Below are positions 44,155-53,301 of a DNA stretch of 64,000 bases, piece by piece. Source of the DNA: Bacteroidia bacterium (GTDB lineage Bacteria > Bacteroidota > Bacteroidia > B-17B0 > Aurantibacillaceae); NCBI GenBank assembly GCA_016787785.1, contig JAEUTO010000002.1, positions 27,408 through 91,407 of the forward strand, read 5' to 3'. The translations under genes and the position numbers were made by a program. Below the pieces are notes generated by a model that was not told the origin of the DNA, did no database searches, and saw only the letters and a list, made by a program, of their open reading frames with translations. How positions within the stretch are numbered: the stretch's first letter is position 1; the number at the start of each line of letters is the position of its first letter.

Positions 44155-46206
44155 ATGAAAGCTAAAAATCTATTATTTATTGTTCTGCTTTGTTTTTTTT
44201 GCCGGCCTTTTTCCGCTCAGGACAAAAAGCTGGATAGTCTTTTTAAGGTTTTACATGATCACACAAACGATACCGCTGCAGCCAAGGCCTATTTGCGTAT
44301 TGCCAGTATTTATTCTAACAGAGGTATGGTGGATTCGTGTGACTTCTATATCAAAAAATGTTATAGCATTTCCAAAAAACTCCAATACAAAAAAGGTCTT
44401 GCTGCTTCATATAACTTCCTCGGTCAAAACTTTAATTACTGGGGTAACGAAGACTCTGCTATTTATTATTTTACAGCGGCGATGAAAATGTATGAGTTAT
44501 TAAACGATTCATCACGCATGTCGGGGATGATAAATAACCTGGGTGTAGTTTACAAATCACATGGCAATATTTCTAAAGCATTGGATTGTTACTTTAAAGC
44601 ACTTAAAGTAAAAGAGCGACAAAAGGATTATGAAGGTATGTCAAGCGCCTACACCAACTTAGGCCATTTGTTTGAAGAGATCCGCGACTCTGTTAACACG
44701 CTAAAATATTATACACTTGGCCTTAATCTAAGAATAAAATATAAAGATAAATGGGGGATCAGCAATTCATACATGTCTATTGGTCTGTTCTATCAGGTTT
44801 ATGATAAACTGGACAAAGCTTTACCATACTTGATAAGTGGATTAAAAATGGCGGAAGAAATTGGAGATGAAGAAATGATCGCTATTGGTTGTTACAATCT
44901 TGCAAATGTTTATCAAAAACAAAAAAAAATGGATCTCTGTATCCCGCTTTACGAACGTTCGCTTAAGCTTTCCAAAAAAAATAATAATTATGAAGGCATT
45001 GCATCCTGCATGGAAACCCTTGGTCAGATTTATTTTGAGCAAGGCAATAAAACAAAGGCAATTGCTTATTTGGAAGAAGCTTACAGCAAAGCCGTAGCGC
45101 TAGATGGTAAAGAATTAATACATACGATTGCCAGCAAGTTAAGTTATGTTTATGAATCAACTGGCGATTACAAAAAATCACTGGCCTACCACAAAATCTG
45201 GGTTTCGGTAAAAGACAGTTTGTTTGATCAGGCAACCACGCGGAAATTAACCAGCGAAACGCTCAAGTACGAGCATGAAAAAGAAAAACTATTGCTTGAA
45301 AAAGAACAGGAAAAAAAAGAGGCAGCTGCCAGGTCAGAAGCATTTAAAAAAGATCTTATCCTTGGTGCTTCCATTTTATTTTTGATCGTTGTGTCTATTT
45401 TCACCTTTATTATTTTTAAACGTTTAAAGGAGAACCGCAAACAAAAAGATATTATTGAAACGCAGCGCAATGAAATGATCGACTCGATCAATTATGCAAA
45501 ACGCATTCAATTTGCGTTACTTGCCCATACAGATCTTTTAAATGAAAACTTGCCAGATCATTTCATTTTGTTTAATCCAAAAGATATTGTTAGCGGCGAT
45601 TTTTACTGGGCAACAAAAAAAGATGGTCATTTTTATCTAGCAGTTTGCGACAGTACTGGCCATGGTGTGCCGGGTGCCTTTATGAGTTTGTTAAACATTA
45701 GTTTTTTAAATGAGGCTATTAACGAAAAAAACATTTCGGCACCAAATAAAGTTCTAGATCATGTGCGCCAACGTTTATTAGAGAATATGGATGGCGGGCA
45801 AGATGGAATGGATGCTGTTCTTCTTAAAATTCCTATTAATAATTCTTTAAAGATTGAGTATGCTGCCGCAAACAATTCGCCAATATTAATTCGTAACGGA
45901 CAGATAAATGAATTACCAAAAGATAAAATGCCGGTTGGCAAAGGTGAGGTGATAAAAGATTTTGAATTACAAACAATAGAATTACAAAAAGGGGATAATC
46001 TCTATTTTTATACAGATGGTTTTGCCGATCAATTTGGCGGACCCAAAGGAAAGAAGTTTAAGTACAAACAATTGAATCAACTACTACTGGCCCACGTTAA
46101 TGACCCTATGAATAAACAAAAAGAAATATTAAATTCAACTATTCAAGAATGGAAAGGGAGTTTAGAGCAGGTAGACGATATTTGCATCATCGGAATAAAA
46201 ATATGA
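44155..46206 (+). CDS. TPR sensor with SpoIIE/PP2C-type phosphatase domain, paralogue 2
   Basis: A 683-residue paralogue of the gene at 24055. Signal peptide about 1-22 (ending FSAQ), TPR array about 30-370, coiled coil rich in Glu/Lys, one membrane helix at about 400-421, linker DSINYAKRIQFAL, then a PP2C-like domain (about 460-683) with intact metal sites: SGDFYW (about 480), DSTGHGVPGAF (about 499), YTDGFADQ (about 619) and QVDDICI (about 671). Its sensor TPRs lie outside the inner membrane and the phosphatase inside. Its target is unknown but could be the SiaC-like protein. Followed by a truncated paralogue. Confidence 0.85.
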   Translation: MKAKNLLFIVLLCFFCRPFSAQDKKLDSLFKVLHDHTNDTAAAKAYLRIASIYSNRGMVDSCDFYIKKCYSISKKLQYKKGLAASYNFLGQNFNYWGNEDSAIYYFTAAMKMYELLNDSSRMSGMINNLGVVYKSHGNISKALDCYFKALKVKERQKDYEGMSSAYTNLGHLFEEIRDSVNTLKYYTLGLNLRIKYKDKWGISNSYMSIGLFYQVYDKLDKALPYLISGLKMAEEIGDEEMIAIGCYNLANVYQKQKKMDLCIPLYERSLKLSKKNNNYEGIASCMETLGQIYFEQGNKTKAIAYLEEAYSKAVALDGKELIHTIASKLSYVYESTGDYKKSLAYHKIWVSVKDSLFDQATTRKLTSETLKYEHEKEKLLLEKEQEKKEAAARSEAFKKDLILGASILFLIVVSIFTFIIFKRLKENRKQKDIIETQRNEMIDSINYAKRIQFALLAHTDLLNENLPDHFILFNPKDIVSGDFYWATKKDGHFYLAVCDSTGHGVPGAFMSLLNISFLNEAINEKNISAPNKVLDHVRQRLLENMDGGQDGMDAVLLKIPINNSLKIEYAAANNSPILIRNGQINELPKDKMPVGKGEVIKDFELQTIELQKGDNLYFYTDGFADQFGGPKGKKFKYKQLNQLLLAHVNDPMNKQKEILNSTIQEWKGSLEQVDDICIIGIKI

Positions 46207-46274
46207 AAAAGCAAATAACTTAGTTTATCCTGAGCGAAGCCGAAGGAACACTTGTTTCATCGGAATAAAAATAT
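46187..46274 (+). repeat. 18-bp direct repeat flanking a 52-base segment
   Basis: The 18-mer tcatcggaataaaaatat occurs perfectly at 46187-46204, inside the last codons of the phosphatase, and again at 46257-46274 just before the next gene. Between them lies CCTGAGCGAAGCCGAAGG, a motif familiar from dispersed repeats in Bacteroidota. The arrangement fits either a duplication scar or an insertion with a target duplication. Confidence 0.7.
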
Positions 46275-46277
46275 AGC

Positions 46278-47726
46278 ATGAAAAAAATTTACTCTATAGT
46301 TTGTTTTACTTTTTGTTTATTGTTTGCCAGTGCGCAACAATCAAAAAAAGCCAACAGTTTGCAAAAAGTATTGGCCGGTAATATCCACGACACTGTTAGA
46401 GTAAAAACAATGGCCAAGCTTGGATACGAATTAAAGATCGGCAACGAACCCGAGAAAGCCATTGAATTATTTGAAAAAGCATATTCACTTGCTGAAAAAA
46501 TTGGATTTAAGTCTATTTATTGGGGTATACAAAATCAGATCGCGAGTACTTATGGCGACATGTCTCAATACACTAAGGCAGTTGAACATCACAATAAAGC
46601 TCTAAAAGCAGCCATTGAATCAAATAATAAAGACAAAATAGCTTCAACCTACAATAATTTTGGTGTTGTGTATTATAGTCTTGCAGATTATCCTAAAACG
46701 ATAGAATATTTTCAAAAAGCATTAAAGATCCAGGAAGGGCTTGGTAACGAGCGCATGATAGCTGCTTCTATTGGCAATATAGCCCTGGTGTATGGTCATT
46801 TACACGACGACAGTCTATCGCTGGTATACCAACTAAAGAGTTTTGCCATGCACGAAAAAATGAATAACCGTGAAGATATGGTAAGGTCTTTAAGTAACCT
46901 CGGTAGTCTTTACGAAAGAAAAAAGCAATTTGAAAAAGCTATGAGTTGTCATCAAAAAGCTTTTGCAATTGCAACTGAAATTAACGATAAGGATGGTTTA
47001 AAAATATCTATTGGAAACATTGGAACTATTTATTTTGAAATGGGCAAAATAAACGAAGCGTTAGACATGTTCCTTAAAAGTAAAAAACTTATTGAAGAGA
47101 CAGGCGACAAAAAGAACTTAGCATCAATTTATACTTTAATGGCTGCCGTTTATAAAGCGCAGGGTAATAAAAAAGAGGCAATTTCCTGCCTTGAAAAAGC
47201 TTATGAAATAGCAAAAGAAACAGGTGTTATTTACGAACAGAAATCGGCAGCACAGGATCTGTATGTGATCTATAAAGAAAATAATGATCACAAGACCGCT
47301 TTATTCTATCACGAAACTGCAAGAAACTTAAACGATAGTATTTACAACTCTGCCAAGAACGAATCGCTTAATAGTTTAAAAACTCAGTTTGCTTTAGACA
47401 GGCTGGAAAACGATCTTAAAGCAAAAGCAGACGCCGAACTTATAAAACAAGAAGAGGAAAAAGCAAAACAACGCACAATAATTTATGTTGCATTAGGCGT
47501 TCTGGTTTTGGTTCTGTTATTTTCTTACGCGCTACTACAACGTTTTCGCCTAACCAAAAAACAAAATAAAATAATTGAGCATCAAAAAGGAATAGTTGAG
47601 CAAAAGAATAAAGAAATTACAGATAGCATCCATTATGCCAAACGCATACAACTTGCACTGCTTCCTAGCGAAAAATATGTAGAAAGAGCGCTGGATAAGT
47701 TAAAAGATCCGTCTAAAAAGAGTTAA
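46278..47726 (+). CDS. TPR membrane protein lacking the phosphatase domain, paralogue 3
   Basis: A 482-residue relative of the two TPR-phosphatases. Signal peptide (about 1-20, ending ASAQ), TPR array about 45-350, one membrane helix at about 399-420 (IIYVALGVLVLVLLFSYALL), then a coiled coil and the family linker DSIHYAKRIQLALLPSEKYVERAL. It stops 10 residues later, where the others enter the PP2C domain. The bases after its stop carry no recognisable phosphatase remnant in any frame, so this is a clean loss or a stable adaptor form, not a frameshift. It may compete for or pair with the full-length paralogues (inference). Confidence 0.82.
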   Translation: MKKIYSIVCFTFCLLFASAQQSKKANSLQKVLAGNIHDTVRVKTMAKLGYELKIGNEPEKAIELFEKAYSLAEKIGFKSIYWGIQNQIASTYGDMSQYTKAVEHHNKALKAAIESNNKDKIASTYNNFGVVYYSLADYPKTIEYFQKALKIQEGLGNERMIAASIGNIALVYGHLHDDSLSLVYQLKSFAMHEKMNNREDMVRSLSNLGSLYERKKQFEKAMSCHQKAFAIATEINDKDGLKISIGNIGTIYFEMGKINEALDMFLKSKKLIEETGDKKNLASIYTLMAAVYKAQGNKKEAISCLEKAYEIAKETGVIYEQKSAAQDLYVIYKENNDHKTALFYHETARNLNDSIYNSAKNESLNSLKTQFALDRLENDLKAKADAELIKQEEEKAKQRTIIYVALGVLVLVLLFSYALLQRFRLTKKQNKIIEHQKGIVEQKNKEITDSIHYAKRIQLALLPSEKYVERALDKLKDPSKKS

Positions 47727-47785
47727 TAAAACTCCATTTTTTTGCCATTACTAAGATTTAACAAAAAAGAACACTCTTACATACC

Positions 47786-47793
47786 TATCTTTG
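47786..47793 (+). promoter_or_regulatory. -7 promoter element TATCTTTG for the alpha/beta hydrolase
   Basis: Perfect TAnnTTTG match ending three bases before the GTG at 47797. It overlaps and so rules out the TTG at 47791 as a start codon. Confidence 0.6.
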
Positions 47794-47796
47794 TGC

Positions 47797-48657
47797 GTGC
47801 GCATTAAAAGATATATTTTATATAGTTTCTTAATTTTACTTAGCGGTTTTACCTTAACGAGCTGTTTTGTTTTAAATAAATACATTTATACAGATAAGGA
47901 ACTGACCCAACATTACGAACAGCAAAAAACAAAACCGTGTTACAAAAAAATTAAATTCCACAAGGTTTCACTTCACTACGTGGTTATGTGCAAGAATGAT
48001 ACACTTCCTTTATTAATATTAGTGCATGGCGCACCGGGTGCCTGGTATGGTTACATGAATTTAATGGATGATACTTTACTACAACAAAATTATAAACTCA
48101 TTGCTATTGATCGTTTGGGTTATGGAAAATCAAATTATGGTAAAGCCGAAACTTCAACACAAATGCAGGCAATGGCCATTAAAGAAATTATTGATCAGGA
48201 AAATAGTACGGGTAAAAAAGTGGTTTTGCTTGGCCGCTCGTATGGTGCGCCAATAGCAGCAATGCTCTCCATCAACTATCCACAACAGGTAGAAAAATTA
48301 TTTATGATATCGCCGGTAATAGATCCGCAAAACGAAAAATTTTATTGGTTTAGCAGCATAGGTAAATGGAAACCGGTACAATGGTTGCTGCCAAAAATGT
48401 TGAACGTAGCTACAAAAGAAAAATATTCGCATCAGCGCGAAATGAAGTGGATGTTACCCGAGTGGAAAAAATTATATACACCAACGTATGTAATTACCGG
48501 AGCCAATGATAAAATTGCCGATACCTGTAATTATAGTTTTGCGAAACATCACATTCAGAATTGTCCTTCTGTTTTTTTGAAATTGCAAAACACCGGGCAT
48601 TTGGTTACCTACGAACAGCCGGAGCTGATCAGGAATTTATTGCTTGAAAATTTATAA
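47797..48657 (+). CDS. Alpha/beta hydrolase lipoprotein
   Basis: A 286-residue hydrolase. The signal peptide ends in FTLTSC (lipobox Cys23), so it is likely a membrane-anchored lipoprotein. The alpha/beta-hydrolase core shows the oxyanion region VHGAPGAWYGYMNLMD, nucleophile elbow LLGRSYGAP with Ser148, an acid in TGANDKIADT and the catalytic His in NTGHLVTYEQPEL. The start is the GTG at 47797, because the earlier in-frame TTG lies inside a perfect -7 element. Substrate unknown. The 3' end is one base from the convergent SPOR-like gene. Confidence 0.85.
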   Translation: MRIKRYILYSFLILLSGFTLTSCFVLNKYIYTDKELTQHYEQQKTKPCYKKIKFHKVSLHYVVMCKNDTLPLLILVHGAPGAWYGYMNLMDDTLLQQNYKLIAIDRLGYGKSNYGKAETSTQMQAMAIKEIIDQENSTGKKVVLLGRSYGAPIAAMLSINYPQQVEKLFMISPVIDPQNEKFYWFSSIGKWKPVQWLLPKMLNVATKEKYSHQREMKWMLPEWKKLYTPTYVITGANDKIADTCNYSFAKHHIQNCPSVFLKLQNTGHLVTYEQPELIRNLLLENL

Positions 48658-48658
48658 A

Positions 48659-49054
48659 TTATTTTGCCCTTATTCTTCCTTTTACAATAAAGGAATTTGG
48701 AAATTCTACCTGGATCTTTTTTAGAGATTCAAACGCTTCTAACTTTGATTTAAAATCGCCTATTAAAACCACAAAATTAGGTTGCTGGTATTCGTCGTAG
48801 GTATTGTATTCGTTAAATTTTGCCGAAAATTTATTTTTAACCAATCTGGCATTCTCCCTATCGCCGCCAAAGTGAATTTTTATGCGATAACCGTCCATTT
48901 CGCCATTTGTTAAACGGTTATATTCGGCCTTTTTATCTATAAGCTGCTTCACCTTTAATTGGGTCTGCGTTTGGCTGTTTTGGGCCAAAACTGGCGCAGA
49001 GGCCGCTATTATTAGAAAAAATAGGAAAAAATGTGATCTAAATGGGCGTTTCAT
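48659..49054 (-). CDS. Secreted SPOR-like protein
   Basis: A 131-residue exported protein with a signal peptide (ending PVLAQ) and a compact domain at about 45-130 with the SPOR-like pattern: DGYRIKIHFGGDRENARLVKNKFSAKF ... PNFVVLIGDFKSKLEAFESLKKIQVEFPNSFIV. SPOR domains bind denuded peptidoglycan. No lipobox is seen. The perfect -7 element TACTTTTG ends five bases before its ATG, so its mRNA is probably leaderless. The sucA gene is divergent, 76 bases away. Confidence 0.75.
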   Translation of the reverse strand: MKRPFRSHFFLFFLIIAASAPVLAQNSQTQTQLKVKQLIDKKAEYNRLTNGEMDGYRIKIHFGGDRENARLVKNKFSAKFNEYNTYDEYQQPNFVVLIGDFKSKLEAFESLKKIQVEFPNSFIVKGRIRAK

Positions 49055-49059
49055 CTCTA

Positions 49060-49067
49060 CAAAAGTA
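49060..49067 (-). promoter_or_regulatory. -7 promoter element TACTTTTG for the SPOR-like gene
   Basis: Perfect TAnnTTTG match on the minus strand ending five bases before the ATG at 49054. Confidence 0.6.
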
Positions 49068-49130
49068 AGGTAAAATTAGCTCAAATCTTGCAAAATTTGT
49101 TAATTTTACGTTCTATTCTAATTCACACAA

Positions 49131-51869
49131 ATGGACAAATTTTCATACGTTGGAACAAGCGATGTAAACGCGATTGAGCAATTGTTTTTGCAATACGCAC
49201 AGGATCCTAATTCGGTTGATGCTTCCTGGCGCGATTTTTTTAAAGGCTTTGAATTTGCCCGTACCTCTTACGATGGAGATGGCGGCGCAATTCCCGAAAA
49301 TGTAAGCAAAGAGTTTAAAGTTATTGGTTTGATCCATGGCTACCGTCAACGCGGCCATTTGTTTACCAAAACAAACCCCGTACGCCAACGTCGTACTTAC
49401 GACCCAACATTGGCTTTAGAAAATTTTGGCCTTTCTGATAAAGATAGTGAAATTGTTTTCCAGGCCGGATCTGTTATTGGCATTGGCGCTGCAAAATTAA
49501 AAGACATTGTTGCACATTTAGAACAAACCTATTGCCAAAGTATTGGCGTAGAATATTTATACATGCGCGAACCCCTTGTGGTTAAATGGCTACAGGACCG
49601 CATGGAAAAGAACCGCAACACACCTTCATTTAACAAGCAAGAAAAAACAACCATTCTTAAAAAATTAACACAAGCGGTTGTTTTCGAAAATTATTTACAT
49701 ACAAAATTTGTTGGTCAAAAACGCTTCTCTTTAGAGGGCGCCGAGGCTGTTATCCCAGCTATTAATGCCCTAATGGAGCATGGTGTTAATTTAGGTATAC
49801 AAGATTACGTTATTGGTATGGCTCACCGTGGTCGTTTAAACGTGCTTACAAACATCATGAATAAAACATACAAAGATGTTTTTACAGAGTTTGAAGGCAG
49901 GCCAAGTGAAGATTCTTTATTTGACGGTGACGTTAAATACCACATGGGATACTCATCTGATCAAATAAGTGACGAAGGAAAAAAAGTACATATTAGTTTA
50001 ACACCCAACCCATCACATTTAGAGACTGTAGCACCGGTGGTTGAAGGTATTGTGCGTGCTAAAATAGATAATTTACACAAAGGAGATAATTCAAAAGCTT
50101 GCCCTGTTATTTTACATGGCGATGCCGCTGTTGCGGGCCAGGGAATTGTTTACGAGGTGTTACAAATGAGCCAGCTGGATGGCTATAAAACCGGTGGTAC
50201 CATTCACTATGTTATTAATAACCAGGTTGGCTTTACAACCAATTTTATTGATGCGCGTTCTTCTACCTACTGTACAGATATTGCAAAGGTTGTTTTAAGT
50301 CCGGTGTTTCACGTTAATGGTGATGATGTAGAAGCATTGTGTTTTATTTCAAAACTGGCAATGGAATTCCGTCAAACCTTCCATCGCGATGTATTTGTAG
50401 ATGTATTATGTTATCGTAAATACGGACATAACGAGGGTGATGAACCACGTTTTACACAACCGTTATTATACAAGGCAATTGCCGCGCATCCCAACCCAAA
50501 AGATATTTATGTAAAAAAATTAACTGCCGAAGGTTCTGAATTGGCAAACGAGGCTAAAGAAATTGAAACTGCTTTTAAAGCTGAGCTGGATAGCAATTTA
50601 GATGAAGCTAAAAAAACAGACAAAGCAAAGATCACTTCTTTTTTAGAAGGGAATTGGAAAGGCGTGAAAATGGCTACTGACAAAGATTTTGAAGAGTCGC
50701 CAAAAACTGCTATTGATGAAAAAGTGTTTTTAGAGTTAGCAAAAAAAACAACTGAGCTTCCAAAAGATAAAAAATTCTTTAATAAAATACAGAAAGTATT
50801 TGAAGATAGAAAAGCCATGATAACCAACGATAATTACGATTGGGCCATGGGCGAATTATTGGCTTACGCCAGTTTAATGAAAGAAGGATTTCCTGTGCGT
50901 TTTAGCGGGCAGGACGTTGAACGCGGAACTTTCTCGCACCGCCACGCAGTTGTTAAAGTTGAAGATAGCGAAGAAGAGTATACGCCTTTGAACAGTATTG
51001 ATTCTAAAGATAAATTAAACATTTATAACTCGCATTTAAGTGAGTATGGTGTTTTAGGTTTTGAATACGGTTATGCCTTTGCCGCACCAAATACATTAAC
51101 TATTTGGGAAGCACAGTTTGGCGATTTCTTTAACGGTGCACAAATTATTATTGACCAATATTTAACGTCGGCAGAATACAAATGGCGCCGCATGAATGGT
51201 TTAGTATTATTATTGCCTCATGGCTATGAAGGCCAGGGCCCTGAACACTCAAGCGCGCGCATGGAACGTTTTTTACAAGCTTGCGCTGAGAACAATATGC
51301 AAATTGTAAATACTACAACACCTGCGCAACAATTCCATGTTATTCGCCGCCAGTTAAAACGTGATTTTAGAAAACCATTGGTTTGTTTTACGCCTAAGAA
51401 ATTATTGCGTTACCCAAGTTGCGTGAGTAAGTTAACTGATTTTACAAAAAATAACTTCCAGGAAGTATTAGATGATGTTTCAACAAGCTCAACAACCATC
51501 GATGCTAAAAAAGTAACACGTGTTGCTTTTTGTTCAGGAAAAATTTATTACGATCTAATTGAGCGCAGAGAAAAAGAAGGTGCTGATGATATTGCATTTA
51601 TTCGTTTAGAACAATTATATCCTTTCCCACAAAAACAGGTGGATGCTATTTTGAAAAAATACAATAAAGCAAAAGACTATTTATTTGTGCAGGAAGAGCC
51701 TGAGAACATGGGCCCTTGGCGCTTTGTTGACAAGTGCTTACGCTCACTGAATTTAAAATATGTTGGCAGAGAAGAAGCTGCAAGCCCTGCTACAGGTTTT
51801 GCAAAACGCCATGCCGCAGAGAACGAAGAAATCATGACAACGATATTCAGTAAAGTGTTAGTTAAGTAA
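49131..51869 (+). CDS. sucA: 2-oxoglutarate dehydrogenase E1 component
   Basis: Thiamine-diphosphate decarboxylase of the TCA cycle, first enzyme of the 2-oxoglutarate dehydrogenase complex. The 912 residues are the expected size. The N-terminal E1-specific segment YVGTSDVNAIEQLFLQYAQDPNSVDASWRDFFKG is present, then IGMAHRGRLNVL, LHGDAAVAGQG, VNGDDVEAL and RKYGHNEGDEPRFTQP in the ThDP half, and FSGQDVERGTFSHRHAV and YEGQGPEHSSARMERFLQ in the second half. The E2 gene sucB follows after 91 bases. A VSTSST-coding repeat (51475-51497) lies in the C-terminal domain. Confidence 0.96.
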   Translation: MDKFSYVGTSDVNAIEQLFLQYAQDPNSVDASWRDFFKGFEFARTSYDGDGGAIPENVSKEFKVIGLIHGYRQRGHLFTKTNPVRQRRTYDPTLALENFGLSDKDSEIVFQAGSVIGIGAAKLKDIVAHLEQTYCQSIGVEYLYMREPLVVKWLQDRMEKNRNTPSFNKQEKTTILKKLTQAVVFENYLHTKFVGQKRFSLEGAEAVIPAINALMEHGVNLGIQDYVIGMAHRGRLNVLTNIMNKTYKDVFTEFEGRPSEDSLFDGDVKYHMGYSSDQISDEGKKVHISLTPNPSHLETVAPVVEGIVRAKIDNLHKGDNSKACPVILHGDAAVAGQGIVYEVLQMSQLDGYKTGGTIHYVINNQVGFTTNFIDARSSTYCTDIAKVVLSPVFHVNGDDVEALCFISKLAMEFRQTFHRDVFVDVLCYRKYGHNEGDEPRFTQPLLYKAIAAHPNPKDIYVKKLTAEGSELANEAKEIETAFKAELDSNLDEAKKTDKAKITSFLEGNWKGVKMATDKDFEESPKTAIDEKVFLELAKKTTELPKDKKFFNKIQKVFEDRKAMITNDNYDWAMGELLAYASLMKEGFPVRFSGQDVERGTFSHRHAVVKVEDSEEEYTPLNSIDSKDKLNIYNSHLSEYGVLGFEYGYAFAAPNTLTIWEAQFGDFFNGAQIIIDQYLTSAEYKWRRMNGLVLLLPHGYEGQGPEHSSARMERFLQACAENNMQIVNTTTPAQQFHVIRRQLKRDFRKPLVCFTPKKLLRYPSCVSKLTDFTKNNFQEVLDDVSTSSTTIDAKKVTRVAFCSGKIYYDLIERREKEGADDIAFIRLEQLYPFPQKQVDAILKKYNKAKDYLFVQEEPENMGPWRFVDKCLRSLNLKYVGREEAASPATGFAKRHAAENEEIMTTIFSKVLVK
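51475..51497 (+). repeat. tttcaacaagctcaac-type repeat inside sucA
   Basis: Coding copy of the VSTSS(T) repeat, near-identical to the two copies in sucB. One base differs from them inside the 14-base core (tca for tcg). Confidence 0.55.
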
Positions 51870-51960
51870 GAATTTAGATTTTAGAAATTAGAAATAAAAA
51901 TAATCCGATCTACGAATAAAGAAAGTCTTAAATCATAGATCTTAAATCTTAAATAAAATT

Positions 51961-53235
51961 ATGGCAATTGTAGAATTAAAAGTACCAAGTCCCGGAGAAT
52001 CAATTACAGAAGTGGTAATAGCGCGTTGGGTAAAAAATACCGGCGATGTAGTTGAAAAAGATGAAGTGCTTGCAGAAATAGATTCTGATAAAGCAACTTT
52101 AACATTGAATGCAGAAGAGTCTGGTAAAATAGAAGTGCTGGCTGCAGAAGGCGACACTGTAAAAGTGGGACAGGTAGTTGTAAAAATAGATACGTCGTTT
52201 AAACCCGAAGCGAAAAAAGAGGTTTCGACAAGCTCAACCTCGGCAAAAACTGAAGCTAAGAAGGAAGAGCCGAAGAAAGAAGTTTCGACAAGCTCAGTTA
52301 GCAAAGAAACTAAGAAAGATGCTACTTATGCTACCGGTACACCAAGCGTTGCCGCTGCTAAAATAATGGCAGAGAATAATATTAAATCTGGTCAATTAAA
52401 CGGTACCGGAAAAGATGGCCGCATTACAAAACAAGACGTGTTGGCTGCTTTATCTAACGGCTTACCAACTGTTGGCGAAGTTCTTTCAAATTCGTGGAAA
52501 GGTGAAAGAACACAAGATCGCACAAAAATGACATCGTTGCGTAAAACAGTTGCCAAACGTTTAGTTGCCGTAAAAAATGAAACAGCCATGTTAACTACGT
52601 TTAATGAAGTTGACATGAGTGCTATTTATGCCATACGCGCTAAGTACAAAGATAAATTTAAAGAAGTGTACGGAAGTAATGTTGGCTTTATGAGCTTTTT
52701 TACAAAAGCAGTTACCGAAGCATTATATCATTTCCCGGCAGTTAATGCCATGATAGATGGCGAAGAAATTGTTTACAATAAATATTGTGATATTGGTATT
52801 GCTGTAAGCGCGCCAAAAGGTTTAATGGTGCCTGTATTGCGTAGTGCCGAATTAATGAGCATAGCTGATATTGAAAAAGGAATTAAAGATCTTGCAGTAA
52901 AAGCACGCGATGGTAAATTAACGATAGAAGACATGACCGGTGGAACCTTTACCATTACCAACGGTGGTGTTTTTGGATCTATGATGAGCACACCCATTAT
53001 TAACCCGCCGCAAAGCGCTATTTTAGGTATGCATAATGTAGTTGAGCGCCCAATGGCTGTTAACGGACAAGTGGTAATACGCCCAATGATGTATGTAGCG
53101 TTGAGTTACGATCACAGAATTATTGATGGCAGAGAAAGCGTTGGCTTTTTAGTAAAAGTAAAAGAGATGTTAGAGAACCCAAGCCGTATTTTATTTGGCG
53201 GTAAATTACCTGAAGAGGTGTTGTTGGGATTATAA
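51961..53235 (+). CDS. sucB: 2-oxoglutarate dehydrogenase E2 (dihydrolipoyl succinyltransferase)
   Basis: Second component of the 2-oxoglutarate dehydrogenase complex, 424 residues. An N-terminal lipoyl domain (about 1-77) carries the lipoylated Lys44 in IDSDKATL. A linker of about 45 residues holds two KKEVSTSS repeats. The E3/E1-binding domain is at about 122-163 ([14 protein letters not shown] ... [12 protein letters not shown]). The catalytic domain (about 190-424) ends with [16 protein letters not shown], whose His and Asp are the acyltransferase site near 385-389. The terminator at 53254 closes the operon. Confidence 0.95.
   Translation: MAIVELKVPSPGESITEVVIARWVKNTGDVVEKDEVLAEIDSDKATLTLNAEESGKIEVLAAEGDTVKVGQVVVKIDTSFKPEAKKEVSTSSTSAKTEAKKEEPKKEVSTSSVSKETKKDATYATGTPSVAAAKIMAENNIKSGQLNGTGKDGRITKQDVLAALSNGLPTVGEVLSNSWKGERTQDRTKMTSLRKTVAKRLVAVKNETAMLTTFNEVDMSAIYAIRAKYKDKFKEVYGSNVGFMSFFTKAVTEALYHFPAVNAMIDGEEIVYNKYCDIGIAVSAPKGLMVPVLRSAELMSIADIEKGIKDLAVKARDGKLTIEDMTGGTFTITNGGVFGSMMSTPIINPPQSAILGMHNVVERPMAVNGQVVIRPMMYVALSYDHRIIDGRESVGFLVKVKEMLENPSRILFGGKLPEEVLLGL
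52221..52296 (+). repeat. Two tttcgacaagctca repeats in the sucB linker
   Basis: The core tttcgacaagctca occurs at 52223-52236 and again at 52283-52296, exactly 60 bases apart, each preceded by a Lys-Lys-Glu coding run, so the protein reads KKEVSTSS twice. The first copy is bounded by GAGGTT and AACCTC, an imperfect palindrome. Confidence 0.7.
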
Positions 53236-53253
53236 AAAATATTTAAAAAAACT

Positions 53254-53287
53254 AAAAACCCTTTCCAAAATTGGAAAGGGTTTTTTT
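53254..53287. terminator. Bidirectional terminator after sucB
   Basis: Hairpin with arms CCCTTTCCAA and TTGGAAAGGG flanked by A- and T-runs, between sucB and the convergent small lipoprotein gene. Confidence 0.93.
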
Positions 53288-53301
53288 ATGATATGCTTTA
53301 A

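Noticed and set aside
46278..47726. Frameshift or pseudogene explanation for the missing phosphatase domain
   Set aside because: The stop is followed by intergenic DNA and then the promoter of the next gene; no phosphatase-coding remnant appears in any frame, so it is a clean end.
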